Positions 1 through 5,220 of a stretch of DNA of 5,596 nucleotides are shown piece after piece (the stretch's first letter is position 1; the number at the start of each line of letters is the position of its first letter). The translations under genes were made by a program, and so were the position numbers. The stretch is from positions 1-5,596 of the forward strand of contig RPYR01000150.1 in NCBI GenBank assembly GCA_008671285.1. The letters run 5' to 3'. The notes beneath the pieces are model-generated. The model was not told the origin of the DNA and did no database searches. It saw only the letters and a program-made list of their open reading frames with translations. This DNA comes from Collinsella aerofaciens (GTDB lineage Bacteria > Actinomycetota > Coriobacteriia > Coriobacteriales > Coriobacteriaceae).

Positions 1-887
1 GAAAGGCCCGAGTTGGCAATCGGCCCCAGCCCGCGCCACGTGGTGCCGCATGGCTCAAACACCTGCTCGACCAGCTGGCGCGCCACGGGGTTGCCGTCTG
101 CGTTGACGCCACGGCGGTAGGCGTTGTCGATCGCGGGCCTGTCCTCGACAACCATCTGGACCAGCATGCAGATGCCTTGCAGGATATCGACCGGTTCAAA
201 TCCCGTGACCACGCCCGGGGTATCGAACTCGTCGACCAAAAAGCTAAAAGGCGCCAAGCCCGTGATGGTGGCGACGTGCCCCGGCAGGATAAATCCGTCG
301 ATGGCGGTCTCGGGATCGTTGGCGATGGCGCGCAACGCCGGCGGCGTGGTCTTGTGGGCACAATAGACCGAGAAGTTCTGGAGCCCGCGTGCATCGGCCT
401 CCAAAATGGCGGCGGCGATGGTGGGCGTCGTAGTCTCAAAGCCCACGCCCATAAAAATGACCGGGCGATCGAGGTTTTGCTCGGCAATGTCGAGCGCGTC
501 GAGCGGGGAGTACACAATGCGAATATCGCGCCCCGCCGCCTTTTGCGCGGCGAGCGAGGTAGACGACCCGGGCACGCGCATCATGTCGCCAAAGGTGGTG
601 ATGATGGCGTCGTCTATGTTGGCGAGCGCGATTGCGTGGTCGATGTCGCGGTTGGCGGTGACGCAGACGGGGCAGCCCGGGCCGCTCAGTAGCTTGAGCC
701 CGGCCGGCATAATGGAGCGAAAGCCATAGCGCCCGATGCTCACGGTGTGCGTGCCGCAGACTTCCATAAGGTTGATGGCGCGGTCGCCGACAAGCTCATG
801 AATGCGCTCGATGAGCTCGCGAGCCAGCTTGGGATCGCGGAATGCCGAGAAATCGATACCGGAGCGCGCCGGCTGCTCGGGCGCCAC
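1..887 (-). CDS. hypD: HypD, hydrogenase maturation Fe-S protein (3' end cut by window edge)
   Basis: The frame is open from a GTG at 887-885 to the left edge, giving about 295 of the roughly 360 residues usual for HypD. Visible family motifs are MEVCGTHT (41-48), GPGCPVC (69-75), TFGDMMRVPGS (98-108), GFETTTPT (149-156), HKTTPPA (178-184), PGHV (202-205) and GFEPVDIL (229-236). In the family, HypD with HypC assembles the Fe(CN)2CO unit of [NiFe]-hydrogenase in the cytoplasm. Cys44 matches the conserved CGTH cysteine proposed to hold iron, and Cys72/Cys75 match the CPVC redox pair. The C-terminal cysteines that bind the 4Fe-4S cluster lie outside the window and cannot be checked. The start overlaps the hypC stop by one base (TAGTG), and a GGAGG at 899-895 sits 7 nt upstream, so translation is probably coupled to hypC. 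Identification is very secure; truncation is only the window edge. Confidence 0.97.
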   Translation of the reverse strand, partial: MAPEQPARSGIDFSAFRDPKLARELIERIHELVGDRAINLMEVCGTHTVSIGRYGFRSIMPAGLKLLSGPGCPVCVTANRDIDHAIALANIDDAIITTFGDMMRVPGSSTSLAAQKAAGRDIRIVYSPLDALDIAEQNLDRPVIFMGVGFETTTPTIAAAILEADARGLQNFSVYCAHKTTPPALRAIANDPETAIDGFILPGHVATITGLAPFSFLVDEFDTPGVVTGFEPVDILQGICMLVQMVVEDRPAIDNAYRRGVNADGNPVARQLVEQVFEPCGTTWRGLGPIANSGL

Positions 888-1147
888 TAGTAAGCCTCCG
901 CCGGGTTGGTGGTCAGCTGGTCTTCTTCGACCAGCTCGGACATGGCATTAACAAGCTCGAGCGTTTCCTGTGCTTCCTGCTCGTCGACAATCTGGATGCC
1001 AAAGCCGGCGTGTACGAGAATATAGTCGCCAACCTGCGCCGTCGGCACGAGTCGCAGCGACACGGGGCGCTCGATGCCCATCATGTCGACGGTGGCCTTG
1101 AGGTCGTCGTCGCGTTTGACTACTTTACCGGGAACGGCAAGGCACAT
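887..1147 (-). CDS. hypC: HypC/HybG-family hydrogenase maturation chaperone
   Basis: This 86-residue protein begins MCLAVPGKV, the diagnostic HypC N-terminus. After Met removal Cys2 becomes the N-terminal residue, which in the family ligates iron together with the HypD CGTH cysteine and also contacts the hydrogenase large-subunit precursor. The second conserved block, VGDYILVHAGFG, lies at 39-50 and contains the conserved His46. The length is normal for the family. The ATG at 1147-1145 is preceded by AAAGGGG with a 6-nt spacer. hypD follows with a 1-base overlap. A 131-bp gap separates hypC from hypF upstream, larger than the other gaps in this operon. Whether it is HypC for all hydrogenases or a HybG-like paralogue cannot be decided here. 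Confidence 0.97.
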   Translation of the reverse strand: MCLAVPGKVVKRDDDLKATVDMMGIERPVSLRLVPTAQVGDYILVHAGFGIQIVDEQEAQETLELVNAMSELVEEDQLTTNPAEAY

Positions 1148-1181
1148 ATTGTTCCCCTTTTATACGCTTTGCGCTGGACGG

Positions 1182-1213
1182 GCGCTCAATAATCCATCAG
1201 TTGATGGTAGCGC
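1182..1213 (-). repeat. Nested inverted repeat in the hypF-hypC gap
   Basis: CCATCA and TGATGG (1194-1199, 1202-1207) form a perfect 6-bp stem with a 2-nt spacer, enclosed by GCGCT (1182-1186) and AGCGC (1209-1213), which can pair as an outer stem. There is no T-run, so it is not a rho-independent terminator. It may stabilise or process the transcript ahead of hypC. The remaining 131 bp of the gap shows no gene. Confidence 0.4.
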
Positions 1214-1278
1214 TCGCGGGCGCTGCGGGCAAACGCGCTACACCTGTGAGACGGCGGCTTGCGGGCTGGCCGAACAGC

Positions 1279-3750
1279 CTACTGCGATGCAACCTGCGCA
1301 AGACGAGCGCTTGCGACTGCCGCCTGACCGTAGGCGATGCAGCCGTCGTTAACGGGCACGGTTTGGGGAATCAAGACAGTGAGACCCATGCTTTTGAGCT
1401 CGCGGGTGAGGAGCTGGAGCAAAAGTCGGTTCATGAACACGCCGCCCGAGAGCGCGACGGTATCGATGCCTTCGCGCGCGCAGATTTCGCGTGCGATTCG
1501 TGCCGAAGAGCGCGCGATGGCGATATGGAAGTCGAGCGCGAGCCTGTAGGCCGCAGTGCCGGCCCTGGTTCCCTCCAAAAGCGCCTCAATAAGCGATCTG
1601 GAGTTTAGAACATGGCAGGCGTCCGGACGGGATGATTCGGTTACGGAAAAGCCGGCTATATTGCCGGCGGGGCAGGCACTTTCACTGCTGAGTGCGCGCC
1701 AGGCGGCAGCCTCAAGCTCGATGGCGGGTTCGCCCTCGTAGGTTGCCTTGTCGCAGATGCCCAGAATTGCTGCCGCGGCATCAAAGAGACGCCCCATGCT
1801 GCTGGTACGCGGGCTGTTGATGCCGCGCTCGATCATGGTGGCTGTCACGCTGCGCGTTTGTTCGTCGAGGCTGTCCAAAAGCCGAGCGGCACCTGGGTGC
1901 TCGAGCAGGCCGAGCTCACTGAGCAGGGCGAAGGCGTTGCGGCGGGCGTCGCGCACGGAGGCCGCCCCACCGGGGAGCGCCCAGGTGCGCAAATGCGCGG
2001 CGCGCTCAAAGCCGCCAAGGCTGGCAACAAGAAACTCGCCGCCCCAAATGGTCCCATCGGTGCCGGCGCCGGTGCCGTCAAAGGCGATGCCAAGGACACG
2101 CGCGTCGGTTGTAAGCTGGCCCGCGGCGATGGCTTCGGCCATTACGCTCGCGATATGCGCATGATGGTGCTGCACCTCGACGAGCGGCAGATTGCATTTT
2201 CGCGCCTGCTCGCGCGCCCACTGGCCCGATAGATAGCTGGGGTGTAAATCGCAGGCCAAGGCGGCGGGCGCCAAATCAAAGAGATCTTCCAAGCGCGTGC
2301 GCGCAGCGTTCCAGGCATCGAAGGTCCCGCCGTTTTCAACATCGCCGATATGCTGCGACACAAAACAGGTTGCCTCGCCGTTCGTCCCTTCACGCGTGAG
2401 CGCAATCGTGGCCTTTTGTTGTGGCCCGCAGGCGAGCACGCAGGACGGAGCGCGGTCGAGCGCCGGCAACGGCAGCGGCTGGGGTGCATATCCGCGAGCG
2501 CGGCGAACGGGCATAACGGCGCCGTTGACCACGCGCACCACGGAATCGTCATAGCGCGAGAGAATCGCGCGATCGTTGCCGAGCAACGCGTCGGCGATGC
2601 CGGCGGCAACGAGGTGTTCCCAGGCAAGGTCGTCGTCGGTCTCGATGGGTTCTTCGCTTAGGTTTCCGCTGGTCATGACGAGCGCGTGCATACCGCAGGC
2701 TTCTGCCGCGGCAAGCAACAGATGTTGAAGCGGCGTATAGGGGAGCATGACGCCGAGCTCAGGAAGGTCGCGCGCGACGGACGGCGCGAGCGCGAGGGCG
2801 TCGGGGGAACTGCCGTTGCCCTCGTCAACAGTGCGCCGGCGCAGCAGCACAATGGGGCGGATGCTGCCGGCGAGCAGATCGCGTTCAGCATCGTCGATAT
2901 GACACAGGCGCTCGGTATCAGCAAGACTGCGCACCATGACGGCAAGCGGCTTATTGCTGCGACGCTTGCGACGGCGCAGCTCGGCCACCGCCTGCTCGTT
3001 GGCAGCGTCACAGGATAGATGGAATCCGCCCAGGCCCTTGATGGCGACGATGCCACCGCTGGCCAGCAGCTCAACGCAGCGCTCGATGATAGCGTCGCTG
3101 GCCTCGCGTGTGGTGCCGACGGTCGGTGTCGCGGACGAATTCCCGCACGCATTGCCGTTTACAGCCTCGCGCCACGTAATATGCGGCCCGCAATCAAAGC
3201 AGGCATCGGGTTGCGCGTGAAAACGCCGGTCGAGTGGGTCGGCATACTCCGCGGCGCACTTGGGACACATGGGAAAACAATCCATCGAGGTGGCCGCTCG
3301 ATCGTAAGGCAGCGAGCGGATGATGGTAAAGCGTGGGCCGCAGTTAGTGCAGTTGATAAAGGGGTAGTGATAGCGTCGGTCGGCGGGATCGAACAACTCG
3401 CGCAGGCAATCGTCACAGGTGGCGATATCGGGCGAGACGAGCGTCGTGTGTGCGGTCTGGTCCTGCGACGCCACAATGTGAAAGCCCTGCTCATCGGCAG
3501 CGCTCCAGCCGCCAGGCTCCAAATCCGCAATATCGACTCGCTCAACGCGAGCTGCCGCAGGCGCATGCTCAGAAAGCGCGGCAACAAAAGCATCGAGCGC
3601 ATCGGCCGGAGCGTGCGCCTCGATATGCACGCCGTCGCCCGCATTGAGCACCCATCCGCAAATGCCATGCGTCATGGCCTCGCGATACACAAACGGTCGC
3701 ATGCCAACGCCCTGCACAATGCCCGTTACATGGATATGCGCATGTCGCAT
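1279..3750 (-). CDS. hypF: HypF, carbamoyltransferase for hydrogenase cyanide-ligand synthesis
   Basis: The protein is 823 residues, somewhat longer than the approximately 750 of E. coli HypF, with linker-like stretches near 195-220 and 683-720. Domains in order: acylphosphatase-like (1-95; GIVQGVGMRPFVYR at 10-23, with Arg18 and Asn36 matching the catalytic pair); two zinc fingers, C112/C115-x18-C134/C137 and C162/C165-x18-C184/C187; YrdC-like (about 215-420; KGLGGFHLSCDA at 238-249, KRRSNKP at 262-268, SGNLSEEP at 361-368); and a Kae1-like carbamoyltransferase domain (about 435-823; HHHAH at 528-532, FDGTGAGTDGTIWGGEF at 557-573, SGGVFMN at 768-774). In the family it converts carbamoyl phosphate and ATP to carbamoyl-AMP and transfers the carbamoyl to the C-terminal Cys of HypE. 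All key motifs are intact. I chose the ATG at 3750 because the family N-terminus begins there and AAGGAGGG precedes it. An in-frame upstream start at 3813 would overlap nikR and add an unrelated tail. Confidence 0.97.
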   Translation of the reverse strand: MRHAHIHVTGIVQGVGMRPFVYREAMTHGICGWVLNAGDGVHIEAHAPADALDAFVAALSEHAPAAARVERVDIADLEPGGWSAADEQGFHIVASQDQTAHTTLVSPDIATCDDCLRELFDPADRRYHYPFINCTNCGPRFTIIRSLPYDRAATSMDCFPMCPKCAAEYADPLDRRFHAQPDACFDCGPHITWREAVNGNACGNSSATPTVGTTREASDAIIERCVELLASGGIVAIKGLGGFHLSCDAANEQAVAELRRRKRRSNKPLAVMVRSLADTERLCHIDDAERDLLAGSIRPIVLLRRRTVDEGNGSSPDALALAPSVARDLPELGVMLPYTPLQHLLLAAAEACGMHALVMTSGNLSEEPIETDDDLAWEHLVAAGIADALLGNDRAILSRYDDSVVRVVNGAVMPVRRARGYAPQPLPLPALDRAPSCVLACGPQQKATIALTREGTNGEATCFVSQHIGDVENGGTFDAWNAARTRLEDLFDLAPAALACDLHPSYLSGQWAREQARKCNLPLVEVQHHHAHIASVMAEAIAAGQLTTDARVLGIAFDGTGAGTDGTIWGGEFLVASLGGFERAAHLRTWALPGGAASVRDARRNAFALLSELGLLEHPGAARLLDSLDEQTRSVTATMIERGINSPRTSSMGRLFDAAAAILGICDKATYEGEPAIELEAAAWRALSSESACPAGNIAGFSVTESSRPDACHVLNSRSLIEALLEGTRAGTAAYRLALDFHIAIARSSARIAREICAREGIDTVALSGGVFMNRLLLQLLTRELKSMGLTVLIPQTVPVNDGCIAYGQAAVASARLAQVASQ

Positions 3751-3754
3751 GCGA

Positions 3755-3762
3755 CCCTCCTT
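3755..3762 (-). promoter_or_regulatory. Ribosome binding site of hypF
   Basis: AAGGAGGG lies in the 29-bp nikR-hypF gap, 4 nt (5 nt from the AGGAGG core) before the ATG at 3750. It decides the start against the longer reading frame beginning at 3813 inside nikR. Confidence 0.88.
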
Positions 3763-3779
3763 CGTTGAAATGTGTGCTG

Positions 3780-4292
3780 TTACAGCCCCAGGCTCTGCTT
3801 GGTGGCGGCGCACGTGAGCTCGCCGTGCTTAACGCCGCGCAGGCCCAGCAGGCGATCGGCTAGTTCGTAGACGCGCTCGCCGCGACCCTTGAGCGCCAGA
3901 ATCTCCAAGCAGTTGTGGTGATCCAGATGCACGTGCATGGTCGATACGATCTCGTCGGTGTAGTCGTGCTGCACTTCGTCCAGACGGCGCGTCAGGTCGC
4001 CGGTATGGTGGTCGTAGATCATGGTGAGCGACCCGATAACATGCTCATCGGGCGTGCGCATCTGCTCCTTGGCGATCGAGGCGCGAATCAGGTCGCGCAC
4101 GGCCTCGGAGCGGTTGGCCACGTCGCCGCGGCGCGCGATCTGTTCGTCAAAACGGCGCAGCAGGTCGTCCGGTGCGGTAACCGAAAAGCGGACCAGCTCG
4201 GAGCCGGAGCCACTACAGTGGCAACCCGCGTCACCGTCCGCCCCGTGCAGATGCTCGTGCTCGTACCCGCAGCCGTGCTCGTGTTCGGTCAC
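3780..4292 (-). CDS. nikR: NikR-family nickel-responsive regulator with His/Cys-rich N-terminal extension
   Basis: This 170-residue protein has a ribbon-helix-helix DNA-binding domain at about 32-75 (LVRFSVTAPDDLLRRFDEQI, then NRSEAVRDLIR) followed by an ACT-like nickel-binding domain. Aligned by spacing to E. coli NikR His76/His87/His89/Cys95, the high-affinity site is complete: His109, His120, His122 and Cys128, within VQH and MHVHLDHHNCLEILALKG. NikR proteins are tetrameric repressors that bind DNA when loaded with nickel. Odd feature: about 31 residues precede the DNA-binding domain and hold six His (4, 6, 12, 14, 16, 25) and three Cys (8, 24, 26). E. coli NikR starts directly at the ribbon. 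The start is a GTG at 4292-4290, one base after the stop of the preceding gene and without a good Shine-Dalgarno, so translational coupling is likely. No other ATG or GTG precedes the ribbon domain and an in-frame TGA lies just upstream, so the tail appears to be translated. Confidence 0.93.
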   Translation of the reverse strand: MTEHEHGCGYEHEHLHGADGDAGCHCSGSGSELVRFSVTAPDDLLRRFDEQIARRGDVANRSEAVRDLIRASIAKEQMRTPDEHVIGSLTMIYDHHTGDLTRRLDEVQHDYTDEIVSTMHVHLDHHNCLEILALKGRGERVYELADRLLGLRGVKHGELTCAATKQSLGL

Positions 4293-4293
4293 C

Positions 4294-4542
4294 TTACACC
4301 AGCTTCACGGAGCCGACGGAGTTGTGGTCGGCCTCGATGGCTTCCTCGTAGCCCTCGAGTGCGTCATGGGCCTCGTGCAGCGCGGCCATGGCGGCCTCGA
4401 GCTTGGCGCCGATGCGCTCCATGTCAAAATTCTCGGTCGCATGCAGCAGCTGATGGCTCCACTCGTGAGCGAGCTCGATGGTGTCGTCGACCTGCTTGAC
4501 GCTCATGGCAAGCTGGCTCATGTTCATTCCAACATCATGCAT
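4294..4542 (-). CDS. Small His-containing helical protein of unknown function, first gene of the hyp operon
   Basis: This 82-residue acidic protein is not one I recognise. The ATG at 4542-4540 has AAGGAG with a 7-nt spacer, and the stop lies one base before the nikR start, so it is very likely a real, co-translated gene. The sequence looks all-helical: an N-terminal part with many Met (1, 6, 8, 13), a helix with His26, His30 and His34 on one face (HEWSHQLLH), and an Ala/Glu/Leu-rich helix (about 42-71) with His56 and His59. There are seven His and no Cys. There is no signal peptide and no membrane segment, so it is probably cytoplasmic. Its place before nikR and hypF suggests a role in nickel handling or hydrogenase maturation, but that is context only. 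It begins Met-His-Asp, reminiscent of the HypA Met-His-Glu nickel-binding start, but it lacks the HypA zinc cysteines and is not HypA. Confidence 0.8.
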   Translation of the reverse strand: MHDVGMNMSQLAMSVKQVDDTIELAHEWSHQLLHATENFDMERIGAKLEAAMAALHEAHDALEGYEEAIEADHNSVGSVKLV

Positions 4543-4548
4543 GGGAAA

Positions 4549-4555
4549 TCTCCTT
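4549..4555 (-). promoter_or_regulatory. Ribosome binding site of the 82-residue gene
   Basis: AAGGAGA lies with the AGGAG core 7 nt before the ATG at 4542. This good site favours this start over the internal ATG codons at residues 6 and 8. Confidence 0.82.
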
Positions 4556-4566
4556 TTGTATGGGGC

Positions 4567-4581
4567 GGTTCAGTGGTTCAG
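4567..4581. repeat. Tandem 7-bp direct repeat beside the hyp promoter
   Basis: GGTTCAG occurs at 4567-4573 and again at 4575-4581, separated by one T (period 8). It falls immediately downstream of the putative -10, around the expected transcription start. It could be an operator or chance; it is too short to assign to a known regulator. Confidence 0.5.
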
Positions 4582-4587
4582 ATTTTA
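4582..4587 (-). promoter_or_regulatory. Probable -10 element of the hyp operon promoter
   Basis: TAAAAT (5 of 6 to TATAAT) lies between the trxA terminator and the first operon gene, 39 bp before its ATG. No convincing TTGACA-like -35 is visible at 16-18 bp; the corresponding hexamer is AACTGC. This could mean activator dependence or an alternative sigma factor. A 10-bp palindrome lies just upstream and a tandem repeat just downstream. The placement, the only room for a promoter after the terminator, is the best argument. Confidence 0.42.
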
Positions 4588-4598
4588 CTACGCCCGCT

Positions 4599-4608
4599 CT
4601 GCGCGCAG
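4599..4608. repeat. Perfect 10-bp palindrome upstream of the hyp -10
   Basis: CTGCGCGCAG is a perfect palindrome ending 12 bp upstream (in the direction of transcription) of the putative -10 at 4582-4587, so it lies in the -10/-35 spacer. A dimeric regulator could bind here. In GC-rich DNA short palindromes of this composition also occur by chance. Confidence 0.4.
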
Positions 4609-4614
4609 TTGCAT

Positions 4615-4652
4615 AAGAAAACGGGTACGAGTCTGTGCGACCCGCACCCGTT
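4615..4652 (-). terminator. Rho-independent terminator after trxA
   Basis: On the minus strand a 14-nt arm AACGGGTGCGGGTC and its partner GACTCGTACCCGTT pair along their full length (two G-U wobbles) around a 5-nt loop GCACA. The run TTTTCTT starts at the foot of the stem. It sits about 110 bp downstream of the trxA stop and immediately upstream of the hyp promoter region, so it separates the two transcription units. Confidence 0.92.
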
Positions 4653-4763
4653 CACTGGGGGCTGTTTGTGACTACCATACTATCCGTGGTTGCACTCGGT
4701 GCATCCGGCAGTCCGGCGAGCGGTGCAAAACCGCTCATGGACGGCGGGTAAGTAACAAGCGTA
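4653..4763 (-). other. trxA 3' untranslated region with short hairpins, no gene seen
   Basis: Between the trxA stop and the terminator are about 110 bp with no convincing gene. The stretch holds compact inverted repeats: a 7-bp stem with 5-nt loop at 4718-4736 (GAGCGGT/ACCGCTC), a 5-bp stem with 3-nt loop at 4691-4703 (TGCAC/GTGCA), and CCGG-CAGT-CCGG at 4705-4716. I tested it by eye for a tRNA and for common riboswitch cores and found none. It may be a structured 3' UTR or a small RNA released from the trxA transcript. Confidence 0.4.
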
Positions 4764-5084
4764 TTACAGATGCTTCTCCAGCAGCGCCTGCAGCCTCGCC
4801 TTGGGCAGAGCGCCAACCGAGCGGTCAATCTCCTCGCCGTTCTTAAACACAATCAGCGTGGGGATGCTCATGACGCCATACTTCATGGCCAGGTCCTGGT
4901 TGTCGTCGACGTTGCACTTGGCAACGGCGAGCTTGCCCGCCAGTTCATCGGCAACCTCGTCAACGATGGGCGAGAGGGATCGACAGGGCCCGCACCACGG
5001 TGCCCAAAAATCGACCAGAACGGGCAGACTGTCGTTAACGATGGAATCGAAGTTCTCGGGGGTAATCTGATTAATGTCAGCCAT
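4764..5084 (-). CDS. trxA: Thioredoxin
   Basis: The 106-residue product matches the classical thioredoxin length and fold: an N-terminal strand (MADINQITPENF), DFWAPWCGPC with the redox pair Cys31/Cys34, the buried Asp25 equivalent, and the cis-proline loop SIPT (Pro75), followed by LIVFKNGEEIDRSVGALPK. It is a cytoplasmic dithiol reductant kept reduced by thioredoxin reductase, which is not in the window. A non-catalytic extra cysteine, Cys57, is present. The ATG at 5084 is chosen because GGAGG lies 5 nt before it and the family N-terminus begins there. A longer frame to 5168 would read through the Shine-Dalgarno and add a non-homologous tail. It is followed by its own terminator and is divergent from the plus-strand gene at 5221, so it appears to be monocistronic. 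Confidence 0.96.
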   Translation of the reverse strand: MADINQITPENFDSIVNDSLPVLVDFWAPWCGPCRSLSPIVDEVADELAGKLAVAKCNVDDNQDLAMKYGVMSIPTLIVFKNGEEIDRSVGALPKARLQALLEKHL

Positions 5085-5089
5085 GGTGA

Positions 5090-5094
5090 CCTCC
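5090..5094 (-). promoter_or_regulatory. Ribosome binding site of trxA
   Basis: GGAGG with a 5-nt spacer before the ATG at 5084 fixes the start of thioredoxin. An ATG at 5098-5096 overlaps this site and is disfavoured. Confidence 0.85.
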
Positions 5095-5102
5095 ATAATG
5101 CG

Positions 5103-5119
5103 ACGCGGCTCGGCCGCGT
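5103..5119 (-). promoter_or_regulatory. Hairpin in the trxA leader
   Basis: ACGCGGC and GCCGCGT form a perfect 7-bp GC-rich stem around a 3-nt loop. It ends 8 nt upstream of the trxA Shine-Dalgarno. No T-run follows on either strand, so it is not a terminator. It could affect translation or mRNA stability. Confidence 0.45.
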
Positions 5120-5138
5120 AAAACTCAGTACGACCGTG

Positions 5139-5144
5139 CTTATA
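5139..5144 (-). promoter_or_regulatory. Possible -10 element for trxA
   Basis: TATAAG (5 of 6 to TATAAT), preceded by a TGGG stretch, would give a leader of about 45-50 nt that includes the hairpin at 5103-5119. The hexamer 17 bp upstream (TGGTTG) is a poor -35. An alternative is the AT-rich TATATA around 5185-5190. Confidence 0.28.
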
Positions 5145-5186
5145 CCCAGCCGCCCGCAAAGCAACCACTCGCGGGCAGCTCTTTTA

Positions 5187-5192
5187 TATAAT
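5187..5192 (+). promoter_or_regulatory. -10 element of the plus-strand gene
   Basis: A perfect TATAAT lies 28 bp before the ATG at 5221, placing transcription start near 5199 and leaving a leader of about 20 nt containing the ribosome site GGAG at 5212-5215. The -35 region (ACCACT at 17 bp) is weak. The same AT-rich island could also serve the divergent trxA. Confidence 0.6.
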
Positions 5193-5220
5193 GGTGGGCA
5201 CGCAAACGATTGGAGAGCGC

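Noticed and set aside
1158..1163. TATAAA upstream of hypC as a promoter -10
   Set aside because: Transcription would start within a few bases of the ATG and exclude the good ribosome site; the best -35-like hexamer is weak and 19 bp away.
3019..3768. 249-residue plus-strand ORF opposite hypF
   Set aside because: It is antisense to the confidently identified hypF, with no ribosome site and no recognisable domain; long antisense frames are common in GC-rich genes. The same applies to the other plus-strand frames between 124 and 4499.
3751..3813. Longer hypF start at 3813
   Set aside because: It would overlap nikR by 34 bp and add 21 residues unrelated to HypF. The ATG at 3750 has a strong ribosome site and the family N-terminus.
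4558..4680. GTATGG (4558-4563) and CCATAC (4675-4680) as a NikR operator
   Set aside because: The halves resemble E. coli NikR GTATGA/TCATAC but are over 110 bp apart rather than 16, with a terminator between them; chance is more likely.
4652..4738. Minus-strand 28-residue ORF between trxA and the terminator
   Set aside because: It has an ATG but no ribosome site, low-complexity composition and a stop that merely falls at the terminator stem.
4653..4763. tRNA or known riboswitch in the trxA-terminator gap
   Set aside because: No T-arm-like GGTTCRA-YCC, no acceptor pairing, and no core motif of common riboswitches could be found on either strand.
5085..5168. Longer trxA start at 5168
   Set aside because: The extra 28 residues are not thioredoxin-like and read through the Shine-Dalgarno and leader hairpin; the ATG at 5084 fits the family length.
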